Part shown: in pieces, positions 11,001 through 20,918 of the stretch | Layout of the letters: every line of letters starts with the position of its first letter | How positions within the stretch are numbered: the first letter of the stretch is position 1 | Assembly (NCBI GenBank): GCA_036346255.1 | Contig: CM070633.1 | Location: forward strand, 22,940,001-23,004,000 | Source: Ampelocalamus luodianensis | Taxonomy: Eukaryota; Streptophyta; Magnoliopsida; Poales; Poaceae | Length of the DNA stretch: 64,000 nt | Reading direction: 5' to 3' | Notes under the pieces: generated by a model | The model's input: the letters and a program-made list of their open reading frames with translations, nothing else | What the model was told of the DNA's origin: nothing | Database searches by the model: none | Translations under genes and position numbers: made by a program

Positions 11001-12474
11001 GGATTATCAAATGTATGGAAACCTTAATCAATGTTATAGAGTAAAACAATTGGAAAGTATTATGATGTTGTGTGAGTGATTCTGATGATGTCAATGAGTG
11101 AGTATGTCTGATTTGTGGGGATGTTAGAGATTTAATCCGATGATTTCACTATTTGTTATAAGAGGAATTCGTTGTAGAGGTCTCTGAGGTTAAATTTGGG
11201 CTTTCATTTTCATGCTAGACTTTTGGTCGCCCAAAGATTTATGTGTAGAGGGATAGAAAACTGGAGTATTCTTAGTAGCGGAATGATTGTCGATAGAACT
11301 CTTTTGATGTAGTTCATGAGCGGTGTACCGAGGATTCGACGTGTTATTCTTGAAAGTTGGAGGTGATAATATTGCATGGGTTTTTGAGGTGCTTTGGTGC
11401 CTTCTATCAAATTAATGTCATCGCTGAAGGAGTTCTCTAGAGTGTTCAGTGGAATCAATAGAGTCTCTCTACAAAGGTGTGGATGATGTATTTCGGCTTA
11501 AGCCTAATTTGAGGATGTTAAACTAAGAGGTTTGAGCCCGTGTGGTATGCGATGAATTCAATTCCAAGGTCCGAGAGAGATTTTATTCCAAAAAGTGAAA
11601 CTAAGAAAAAAATGTCTTTTGAGTAGTGAAGCGTTTTCTTTATTCTCACATGAGCTTTGTGTTGTTGGTGATGTCCTTGGCAATTTGAGTTGGCACTGCA
11701 CTAGTATGTATGTTTCTTTCCAATTCAGTAAAAAAATATATAAATAAATAAATAATAAAGGAAGTTTTTATTCGGCATTTAAAATGATTCCTCCTTTGGT
11801 TTTCGTGGTGTTCATTCGTGAACCGCCTATTTAGAAAGTGGAATTGTTTTCGTGATGAATCACAAATTTGGGATTTTACACTTTTGGTGAAGAGTTAGTA
11901 TTGCGTGGTTGCGATGAGGACTCTATTTCCAGCTGGCTTTTTTGAGAATTGGTGGTTTAGGAACCACTCGTTGTACACTCTTGTTTAACTGAGTTGTCCT
12001 TTCTTAGATGAAGAGTTCGATTTTGAGCCCGTTGTGTGTTTTCGCACTAAAGGGAGTTTGTCTCAGTTCATTCGCCGTTTCCAACAATGGCGTAAATTAG
12101 AAGTTGGCGACGCTTTGACCGCCTAAGGTCCATATGCGAAGAACGCAACATCCGCCGTGTTCGTGCCGAGTGAGTAGTCGGGCCATTCAAAGTTTGAGTT
12201 TTCATTAAAAACGCTGACCATCGAGTAAGGTCTTACATTCGATCCTCTTCGATGAGTATACTTGGAAAGTTCGGGTTGAGTGTTAGGACAGATGTCGCTT
12301 TACATCTTTGTGTTGTGGTCTCCTCAATTCGGAGAGGCCATTTGGGAGTTGGAGTTTCAGATGCGTGAGCGTTATCCGGTTTGATCACTTCGTGCACGTG
12401 GTTACCGCTAATAGTTCTCGCTGTGGTTGTCCTTTCACAAGAAGATCGCGTGAGGATTCGGGCCGAACTCGCTT
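8088..12474 (+). other. Noncoding interior of the non-autonomous element
   Basis: About 4.4 kb between the PBS and the PPT. It is AT-rich with many stops in all frames; the longest open frames (about 75-100 codons near 9666, 10481 and 11210) show no retroelement motif, and I could find no capsid, zinc-knuckle, protease, RT, RNase H or integrase signature. Short islands of higher GC lie near 12000-12470. The sequence just before the PPT looks like the usual end of a gypsy pol followed by its polypurine tract. The interior presumably carries packaging and dimerisation signals, which is inference. Confidence 0.65.
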
Positions 12475-12486
12475 AAGGGGGTAGAA
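12475..12486 (+). other. Polypurine tract of the non-autonomous element
   Basis: AAGGGGGTAGAA directly abuts the 3' LTR start, the standard plus-strand priming site. Confidence 0.75.
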
Positions 12487-14890
12487 TGTAATATCCCGTA
12501 TATCGTAAGAGAGAAACTTGTTTGGAAGAGAAAATTAAATTAAATTTAAGGATTCTGTTAGAATTGGGAATTTGGGCCTCCACCAAGCTAAGGGCTGTCT
12601 TTGGCCGCCATGAAGTGGGCCATTAAGGGGGAGGCGCCTAAGGCCCATGGCCCAAGCTGCCCCTTTTCCTCCTAAAACCCTAGACAACCACCCCCATTAC
12701 TGTATCACGGATCGTAGCGCCGCCTGTGCACTGTAGCGCCGCTGTGTACTGTAGCACGCCCCATACACCCCTTCATCCTGCTGCCATTGGCCAAAAGGAA
12801 GAGGGAGAAAGGGATTTGCAAGAGAAGAAAGGAGAAAGGAAGAGAAGAGAAGGGATCTTCTTCGGGTGTTTGATCAGCGTCTTCCTAGGGTTCTACAAGG
12901 GTAACGAATACCGATCCTCGCTGCTTGATTAGTGGTAGATGCGATTTGGTTCATATTTGATTAGATCGAACTGCTGCGTTCAGAAAATCAATTCTGTCCA
13001 GAATGTTGCGGAGTCTGTTTCGTGGTTTTAGAGGCCGAATCTGAGATGATCATCTCCTGGAGTTATGTAGGTCTTGTTCTTAGCTTTCGTTGGCCGCCAA
13101 GATCACCTCATTCCGACTTTCGAGTCAAAAGTTATGATAGATTTATTATCTGCTGTCCAGAATCCTGACGAGAAATAGCAGTCTCTGTATAGGTTGATTT
13201 ATGGCCTAGTTAGAGGGTGATTCAGAGGTCTTGCCCATAACAAATTTTGAAGGTGATATCACTAGCTTTCAGGATTGATAAAGAACACCTCATTTGGATT
13301 TATAGATCAAAAGTTATGCACTTTTTTTGTGACTGTCCAGATTGTATGTCAGTCTGTCCAGTTTGTATGTCGGCTTTTATCTTTAATTTTGACCCGTGTG
13401 CCACTTTTTGTTAAAGACAATATATGAATGTCGTACAACTAAGTTATTGTAGATAATTCGATAACCTTTTCAGATTGATAAAGAATGTTCAATTTGGAGT
13501 TGTACAACAAAAGTTATGGATATTTTATTTTAGCCGATATTTCTGTCAATTAATTCAGTCAACAGATTTGAGCCGTGGGCCAAATTTTATTAGAGGCAAA
13601 ATCTGAACTTTTGCCCAACTAGAGTATTGTAGATATGTCAGTTAAGAATTCATGGAAATTGGTCTCACCTCATTCCGAGTTCCAGACCAATAGATATGTC
13701 AATTACCGTGCTGCTGTCCAGAATTAAGTTATGTCAGAAATTGTTGATTTCATTTTAAGTTTTGTATTAATGACTAGAGTCATGTGGAAGCAGTGTTTAA
13801 CGTCGATTAGTAGTGTTGGGTATATTATGTCCTTATTGAAATTATTTTACTTGTTTAGGAGGTGAAGCCTCGGGTTTAGGAGTATCACCTTTGCCGACTA
13901 ACGCTGTCAGATCGCGAAGGCAAGTACATTGCCACCCTTAATGATTGTGATTGATGAATGTTTATATGGTCATGCTGTGATTTGGTATGATACGAGAGAA
14001 GATGGATTGTCTATGTTCTTTCATATGTGTTGAATCCATGTTTTGTTATCATGTCTTTCAATATTCGATTTCATTCTATGCATTCATTATGCATGTTTCC
14101 TCCACGAAAGTGGATTGCAAGTCCCACCATTCCAAGCAGGGCGTGTTGGACATTGTCATGTCCCGCCCACGGAGTGGATTTGAAAGACCCATTAATTCCG
14201 AATGGGCATGTAAGACCCATTAACTCCAAGATGGGCAATGTTGGACACCCGTATGAAACGCTCTTCATACGGGAAGTGGATCCCCGCATTTTTGTTAAGA
14301 TGCGGGCTTGAGTGAACACCGACGGGTGTTTCACCGCTATACCAGATATGCATGTGTGCAGTCCATTCCTTTGATTTTGAGCATTCATATCATGTCTTCA
14401 TATGTAGTCAGCCAGATGTGATCGAACTCGATGATGAGATTGTCTTATTCATATTGAATGATTATCATATTGATATATGTACTTGCCGAGTCATGGACTC
14501 ACTCATGCGTTGTTTGTTTATTTTAGGTAACCCCGATGTTGGCTCACTTGGGAGGAGTAGACACGCACTACTGCTCACATCACCCTATTCATGTTCAAGA
14601 TTAAATTTAGTTCTATCTTACATTCGTTAATGATGAACTGTAATAATTAAATTATAATTGGTGAAGGAAGGATACCTTCTCCACATTGAGGTTGATTTAT
14701 TACTGCATATGAACTTTCATTATCAATGAACTGAAATAAATAGTTTAGATGGTGAAGGAAGGATACCTTCATCATGTCCTGGTTGTTTTGATACTATCAT
14801 TAGTTGATTTTATTCAAATTCTCCCGCAATATGGATGTATGTTAGATGTTTTAGGTGACATCTTGGCTTCCGAATAGCCAGGGTGTTACA
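12487..14890 (+). repeat. 3' LTR of the non-autonomous element
   Basis: 2404 bp, nearly identical to 5662-8074. Differences cluster in the TACTGTAGC region (12695-12760 against 5875-5945) and as short indels at CAG/CCG sites, e.g. ATACCAGATATGC at 14339 against ATACCGGTATATGC at 7523. It ends GTGTTACA followed by the TSD copy CCCGA at 14891. Confidence 0.88.
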
Positions 14891-15094
14891 CCCGAACCCA
14901 GAGGTTTACATTCCAAAGGGGGTGGCGAAACCTTAGCGAGGGGTAACTACGGTGGAATGGCGCTTTGTAAAGGCCTTGTCACGTGCTCTAGACCGCTTAT
15001 CTAAGGTAGTGAGCGGTGGCATAGATATGTGCCGGACAAACTAGAGAAGTCGTGTTTTGTGGGTAAAGCTGTACAACCTCTGCAGAGTGTAAAA

Positions 15095-15106
15095 CTATTC
15101 GAATAG
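15095..15106. repeat. CTATTCGAATAG palindrome, conserved LTR module
   Basis: Perfect 12-bp palindrome preceded by CTGCAGAGTG and followed by a GTCCAC/GGTCATGGAC block. The same module occurs at 23233 (one mismatch), 25075, 27621 and 45498 in different LTRs of this window. Confidence 0.7.
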
Positions 15107-15764
15107 TCGTATCCACGGTCATGGACATGCTAGCAAAGCCACTCAAAGTTAGACTTTGGTTTTGTTTTAAAAAAAAAGACTTCTTCAAACTGGTTTATCC
15201 AAATGGGAATTGGGCAGGAAGCCATATGATAGGAGGGTATCCTTCACCATTCATGTGTGAATGTTATCTTACTATAAAATTGAGAATTTATAAATTTTAG
15301 TTATAGAATAACTGCTTTGGAACTTAGTACAAGTATTTAAAGAAAATGATGCTTTATGCAAATCAACCAATAAGCCATCCTTTGTTACATCCATGTATGC
15401 ATGTCATTCTGTTATTTGACGGGTGTAACTTGCGAGCACGGTAGTTGTGCTCATACTTGCTTTATGCAAACAAATTTCAAAGGAGAAGGACTTTGCTACC
15501 GGTGTGGATCTCGACGACTAGGCCGCTTCCTACCGATTGCCATGTGGTGCATTAATCGACCCTACTACTTCTTCTTCGTCTTTCGCTGTGTTCTTTATTG
15601 TTGGCTGTAAGCCTCTTTTGTAACAAACTCTGTTGATTATTAATAAAGTTTTAATATGAATTTATTACCATATTTGTTTACTGTGTGAACTAGCGACTGA
15701 TCATGGGACTAGTTCAGAAATACACAGAGGATTCGGGAGGGTTAATCCCGGGTCTGACATCAGA

Positions 15765-17345
15765 GATTTTTCGGATGTATTTCCTGAGGATTTACCTAGG
15801 ATGCCACCTGACCGGGGCCTAGAGTTCGTTATCAACCTAGTTCCTAGAACTGCACCTATTTTGAAGAGACACTATCGTCTTCCTATTGACGATTTAGTCA
15901 AGCTGAAAAAGCAAATCGAGGAGATGCAATCTAAAGGTTTTATCTAACTAAGTTTTTCACCTTGGGGAGCACTAGTAATCTTTGTTGCAAAGAAGGATGG
16001 TACCCAGTGGATGTGTGTGGATTATCGTTCACTCAATGAAGTCACCATCAAAAACAAGTATCCTTTGCCCAGGATTGATGATTTGTTTGATGAGTTGAAG
16101 GGAGCCGAAGTGTTCTCCAAGATAGATTTGAGGTCAGGTTATCATCAGCTGAAGATTCGTCAAGAGGATATTCCCAAGACAGCTTTCTCAACCTGATATG
16201 GACTGTATGAGTTCATAGTCATATCTTTTGGATTGACCCATGCCCCTACCTACTTTATGAACTTAGTGAATAAAGTATTCACAGAGTGTTTGGATAAACT
16301 CGTTATTGTCTTTATTGATGATATTCTAGTATACTCCAAGAGTTAAGAAGAGCATGAAGAGCACATTCGCTGATCCCGAATAAGCTTAGAGATCATCAAC
16401 TCTATGCCAAATTCAACAAGTGTGAGTTTTGATGAAGAAAGTTACCTTCTTGGGATACGCCATGTCTCACGTATGAGTCACCGTCAACCCAAACAAAGTC
16501 AAGGATGTGCTCAATCGAGTCACCTAAGGCGTTGCCTCGGATCAGGAGTTTCTTGGTATGGTAGGATACAACAGCCGGTTTATAGAAGGATTCTCCAAGA
16601 TAGTAAGACCCCTCACTCAGTTGCTGAAGAAGAAAAAAAATTTTGCTTGGATGCCAGATTATGAGCAAAGTTTTTAAGAATTGAAGAAGCGTGTAACCAC
16701 CGCACCAGTGTTGATTCTGCTTCATGTTTGGAAGCACTTTGAAATTTTCTATGATGTGTCACGACAAGGTCTCAGTAGTGTCCTAATGCAGAAAGGAAGG
16801 TAGTAGCTTATGCTTCACGTCAGTTGAGGCCTCATGAAGCAAACTACCCCACTCATGACTTAGAATTGGTTGTCGTAGTGCATGCTTTGAAGATATGGCA
16901 TCATTACCTTATTGGTAATTGCTGTGAAGTTTACACTGACCATAAGAGTTTGAAGTACATTTTCACTCATACTGGTCTTAATATGAGGCAAAGAAGATAG
17001 TTGGAGTTGATCAAATATTACAATACGGGAATTCATTATCATCCAGGCAAAGCTAATGTACTAGCGGATGCCTTAAGTAGAAAGGTCTACTACAATAATC
17101 TAATGATCAAGGAAAGTCAACCACACTGCACAAAGAATTTCAGAAGCTCAAGCTTGAATTGGTGGAAGAAGTTTTCTTAGCCACCTTAGAAATTCGACCT
17201 TCTTTGCAAAATCAGATCAAGGAAGCTCAAGTTGAAGATGCAGATATCAAGGAGATCAAGAGTAACATGAAGAAGGGTAAATCCCTAAACTTTTCAGATG
17301 ATGAGCAAGGAACCATTTGGTTTGAGAAACATATTTGTGTACCAA
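15765..17345 (+). pseudogene. Tekay-type reverse transcriptase and RNase H (split pol, middle part)
   Basis: Resumes the pol frame right after the solo LTR and its TSD. The RT region shows FPEDLPRMPPDRG, SPWGALVIFVAKKDG, MCVDYRSLNEVTIKNKYPLPRIDDLFDEL, FSKIDLRSGYHQL and the catalytic FIDDILVYSK (the Y/F-x-D-D box) near 16310. RNase H follows, with VAYASRQLRPHE, YPTHDLEL, TDHKSLKYIF and LADALSRK to about 17085, then the linker to integrase. Breaks include TAA near 15945, TGA at 16196-16198, TAA after YSKS near 16345, frameshifts near 16370-16500, and TAG within the RNase H region near 17000. It copied element RNA to DNA in the active form; this copy is dead. Confidence 0.82.
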
Positions 17346-17365
17346 ACCAGAAAGAGCTTAAGTAA

Positions 17366-18082
17366 TTGATACTCAAGGAAGCTCATGAATCTTTGTATTC
17401 TGTTCACCCCAGAAGCACTCAGATGTATCAAGATCTCAAGGAATTTTATTGGTGGCCTAGAATGAAGCGTGAGATTGCCGAGTATGTGGCCCAATGTCAT
17501 TTTTGCCAGCAAGTTAAAGCCGAGCATCAGAGACATGCTGGACACTTGCAACCTTTGAATGTACCTGAATGGAAATGGGAAGAAATTGGTATGGATTTTA
17601 TCACTAGTTTGTCAAGAACAAGAGTTGGATGTGATTCTGGGTAATTGTAGATCGCCTAACAAAAGTTGCACACTTCATTCCAGTCAAGACTACCTAATCA
17701 GGAGATACTTATAGAATTGTATATGGCAAAGATAGTGTGCTGCATTGTGTACCAAAGAAGATCAGACGATCGAGGATCCCAGCATTCACCTCAAGATTTC
17801 GCGTCGTGATAGCATTTTGGGAACTAACTTGAATTTTAGTACGCCTTACCATCCCAGCATGGATGGACAAACAGAAAGAGTAAATTAGATCCTAGAGGAT
17901 ATGCTAAGAGCCTATGCTCTAGCAAATAAGACTAGTTGGGATCAAAGTTTGCCCTATGCAGAGTTTACATACAACAATAGATATCAATCAAGTCTGCAGA
18001 TGTCCCCGTTTGAAGCTCTTTATGGACGAAAATGCAGAACACCCTTGTATTGGACTGAAACAGGCGAAGGATAAGTTCTTGG
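17366..18082 (+). pseudogene. Tekay-type integrase, N-terminal and core part
   Basis: Begins with the zinc-binding H2C2 domain (HPRSTQMYQDLKEFYWWPRMK, then CHFCQQVK at about 17500) and enters the catalytic core (WKWEEIGMDFIT, first catalytic Asp, near 17575). A stop at 17645-17647 and multiple frameshifts follow, but later core blocks (a DRLTKVAHFIPV segment, the YHP...MDGQTE-like segment near 17850, and the LYGRKCRTPL end near 18020) are still visible on changing frames. The domain is interrupted at 18082 by the solo LTR 18083-20336. Confidence 0.78.
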
Positions 18083-20336
18083 TGTAGTACTCCAAGATAG
18101 GAATCAGGGGAAAACCTAAAAGATTTAAGGAATCTGTAATTGGAAATCGATTCAGAGAAGGATCTTCCGAAAATAATTGAATTAGTGGGAGGAGAAGGGT
18201 TTTTTTGTGAAAACGCAGCAACCTCGGGCTCGGCTTCGCCCATCAGCCCTCTAGTGGCCGGCCAAGGGGAAGCACCCTTTCTCCCCACCAAACCCTAGCC
18301 GCCCCACCAAAACTCCCTTGCGCCTCCCACTCCCCATGGCCGCCACCCTTTCCCCTTGTGCGCCTCCTCCTCCTAGGGAATCCTCCTGTCGTGGTGCCCT
18401 CCTTTGCATCCTCCTCGCTGCCGGTGAAGGAAGATCTTTCTCCACGCCGCCGACGAGGAAGAAGAAGGAGATCATTTGGAGGCGACCGGCTGTTGGAGGA
18501 AGAAGAAGGTGAGGGAAGGAGACCATCTTCATGGGGAGAGCTCGCTGGTGGGTGCTCATCGTGCCCGGAAATCGATTCACAAGGGTAACCCGGATTCCCG
18601 AGTAGATGCATCTTTTGATTGTTGTAGCAATGTCGGTATTTCTGTCTCCTCAAGACAGATCACGTTAGAAGGACGTTTTGATATAGTTAAGTGCGGATTC
18701 AGTCTCAGGCATCTCCTAGAAAGTTGTAGAGGACGTCAACAGCTTTCATTGAAGTGCTAGATCGTAATTGTTGGACCCCTGTAGCGAAAGTTATGAATTT
18801 ATTAGTGCGACTGTCCTTCGAATCTGTCAGTGTTTTGACAGGTTTTAGTAATCTGACTTGTGCGATAAGTTAAAGAGGGAATTAGAGGATCTTAGTATAA
18901 CAAAAGTTGTAGATAATTGTCGTAGCTTTCAGGGAAGCACAAGAACGCGAAATTTGGATAAACGAGTTGAAAATTATGATAGTTTTAGTGCTCTGTCCAG
19001 AAAGTCTGACGTGAAATTGATGTTTTGCTTATCAGCTTAAAAGTGATGGTAGATAGCTGAATCAGGGAGACTCACCAACTAGGTTTAGTTGGTAAATTTG
19101 ATTACCTTTCAATGAACTCCTAGAACACCTAATTTGGACCATTGTACGGAAAGATATGAATTTTACATCATGACTGTTCACAGAGGATACAGATCAGTAA
19201 TTAGAAATTGGGAGTCGGGATGGCGTTGCAAGTTATGGCTAATGTGATTACTTGTATAATTCTTGTGGTTCATTACTATGGTCTTAGTTTATGTTCCTAA
19301 TTGATTTAGGTGGGAGAGTGGTACCGGGGGCATCACCGTCTTCACGTCCTACGTTCTCTCGTGGTTAAGGCAAGTGCATTGTTTGATTCGTGGTTGTGAT
19401 TGATTGGTTATGTTTGTGTGCTTTTTCGATATGTGGTGGCATAGTGAGATTGTTGGCATGATGTTGGTTAAGATTGGTGGAAGTTTCAATTATGTCCATG
19501 CTCTATTGCCGTATGATGTTATTGTCTTGTGGTAATTTGAGGATGATTAAATGATGAGCATGTGCATATTGAGATCATATTGAGGCTTGGTCACGTGGTG
19601 ACCAAGTATGTTTTCCTTTGAGATCCCCGTCATGAATGCGACGGGCCCAAGATCCCCACACTCGTGGAGTATGGGCGTGAGGTCCCCATTACTTGCAGAG
19701 TAATGGGCAATTGGTCCCTGTGCGTGCGCGCACAAGCATGGGTATGCGGCGACGGTTGCATACTTTCCATTACCGGTGTAATGCACAAAGAAAGATAAAG
19801 AGAAAGGATTCTTGAGCATTGCATTTGCATGTGAGATGTCTTATTGATGCGTTTCTTGCTTTGGATATTGATGCTATAACTGTTGTTTTGTACTTGCTGA
19901 GTCTGTGGGCTCACTCTTGCTTTATTGTTGTTTTAGGTACCCGATCCAGGAACATCATGCATGGGAGGGAGTAGATTGATATTCACACACACCTCACCCC
20001 GAATCAAATAAAGTTGAATGAACTTGCATCGCAATTTAATAATTGAGCAAGTCACTTAAAGGTTTTGTTATGTTATATCATGCGACATGTTAATGTAATA
20101 ATGATGAGTAGTGGTACTTCATACCTCCTTGGTTTTGTTACTTAATATGCTATGAATACTTATTGATGTCTCAGGATGATGGTGTAGTTAATTAATACTT
20201 ATCACAGGTGTTGGAACCTCCATGTAGTTAACTCTACAAGGGAGGTTCCATTTAAATTGACTAAAATTACCTTGGTTAGGTTTGTCTAAGGTTAGTTTAG
20301 TAGCATTCCAGGCTCATGTCGGGCTGGGGTGTTACA
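18083..20336 (+). mobile_element. Solo LTR inside the integrase
   Basis: 2254 bp, TGTAGTACTCC...GGGGTGTTACA, flanked by a perfect TSD CTTGG at 18078-18082 and 20337-20341. The integrase reading continues directly on the right. There is no internal region. The 3' half is distantly alignable by eye to the LTR of the non-autonomous element 5662-14890: the shared CTTGCTGAGTC...CTCACTCTTGC block near 19890/7665, the GGGAGGGAGTAGA block near 19965/7732 and the identical GGTGTTACA end. Both also carry the degenerate ~185-bp repeat. It is therefore a related but older family. The GC-rich part 18240-18600 gives spurious open frames on both strands. Confidence 0.88.
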
Positions 20337-20341
20337 CTTGG

Positions 20342-20905
20342 ACCAGAAATCCTAAAGGAGGCTGAAGATCAAGTTCGGTTAATTAAAGAAAAGCTGAGAA
20401 CAACACAAACTAGGCAGAAAAGTTATGCTGACAACCGTCGCCGAGATTTAGCCTTTGCACCTGGAGATCACGTGTACCTGAAGGTTTCACCTCTCAAAGG
20501 AATGCGTCGTTTCAAAGTAAGCGGGAATCTTGCACCAAGATACATTGGACCCTTTCCGATTCTAGTCAGAAGAGAAGTTGCATACAAATTGGAACTCCCA
20601 CCTCAGCTGTCAGATGTGCATGACGTCTTCCATGTGTCTCAGTTGAAAAAGTGTCTGCGTGTGCCTGAGGAGCAGATGCTGTTGGAAGCAGTGGATCTAA
20701 AGGATGGCCTCACCAACAAGGAGCAACCCATCAAGATTTTGAAAATAGTAGAGCAAGTGACGAGGAGCAAGATCATCTATTTCTACAAAGTTCAGTGGAG
20801 CAATCACAATGAAGAGGAAGCCACCTAGGAGCGCAAAGAGGACCTAAAGGCCGAGTTCTCGCACATATTCTCTAGTCAGCCTGAATCTTGGGGTCGAGAT
20901 TCCCT
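20342..20905 (+). pseudogene. Tekay-type integrase C-terminus and chromodomain
   Basis: Continues the integrase after the solo LTR: RLIKEKLRTTQTRQKSYAD, then GDHVYLKVSPLKGMRRF, LAPRYIGPFPI and LPPQLSDVHDVFHVSQLKKC (the DNA-binding GPY/F-type module), then a chromodomain-like end IIYFYKVQWSNHNEEEAT. A TAG at 20826-20828 replaces the Trp that follows in the minus-strand copy (EATWER), and the tail runs on to about 20905. The chromodomain is thought to steer integration to heterochromatin in chromoviruses. An apparent start methionine at 20316 lies inside the solo LTR and is an artefact of the insertion. Confidence 0.85.
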
Positions 20906-20906
20906 T

Positions 20907-20917
20907 AAGGGGTAGGT
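20907..20917 (+). other. Polypurine tract of the Tekay element
   Basis: AAGGGGTAGGT, two bases before the TGTAACATCCC start of the 3' LTR and just after the chromodomain end. Confidence 0.7.
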
Positions 20918-20918
20918 T

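Larger units (their letters stand above)
5662..14890 (+). mobile_element. Non-autonomous (LARD-like) LTR retrotransposon with 2.4-kb LTRs
   Basis: Complete element. The 5' LTR is 5662-8074 and the 3' LTR 12487-14890, both beginning TGTAATATCCCG and ending GTGTTACA. A perfect TSD CCCGA lies at 5657-5661 and 14891-14895. A primer-binding site follows the 5' LTR and a polypurine tract precedes the 3' LTR. The 4.4-kb interior has no gag or pol domain I can recognise on either strand. Long LTRs with a noncoding interior and intact priming sites are the definition of a large retrotransposon derivative, mobilised in trans by an autonomous relative. LTRs look roughly 97-98% alike by eye, so the insertion is fairly young. 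It sits inside the solo LTR 2913-15759. Confidence 0.88.
2913..15759 (+). mobile_element. Solo LTR (3.6 kb) inserted in the Tekay pol, itself interrupted
   Basis: Starts TGTAACATCCC and ends GGGTCTGACA, with a perfect 5-bp target duplication TCAGA at 2908-2912 and 15760-15764. The flanking pol frame resumes immediately on the right. Without the nested element 5662-14890 and its duplicated TSD, the LTR is 2749 + 864 = 3613 bp. No internal domain, PBS or PPT is found, so this is a solo LTR left by recombination between two LTRs. Its layout resembles the LTR beginning at 20919 (same start, AT-rich first kb, a GC-rich promoter region, the CTATTCGAATAG module), so it comes from a related gypsy family. 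2913-3700 is AT-rich without genes; 3700-4400 is GC-rich leader-like sequence; 4400-5661 is AT-rich again. Confidence 0.88.
2376..20918 (+). mobile_element. Tekay-type Ty3/gypsy element, 5' truncated, split by two insertions
   Basis: Coding interior of a chromovirus, in three pieces: 2376-2912 (protease), 15765-18082 (RT, RNase H and most of integrase) and 20342-20918 (integrase C-terminus, chromodomain and polypurine tract). With the insertions removed, the domain order protease-RT-RNase H-integrase-chromodomain is the standard Ty3/gypsy order. The 5' LTR and gag are missing. At about 2375 the element is joined to the CRM-like remnant, and whether this is deletion, recombination or assembly is not visible. 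The same general family is present almost complete on the minus strand at 26857-49713. Stops and frameshifts occur in every domain, so it is dead. Confidence 0.8.

Noticed and set aside
18243..18653. Overlapping Arg/Gly/Pro-rich open frames on both strands
   Set aside because: GC-rich leader of a solo LTR; several frames are open at once purely from base composition.
20316..20341. Start codon for a 170-residue protein
   Set aside because: The first residues are encoded by the end of the solo LTR plus TSD; the rest is the interior of an integrase.
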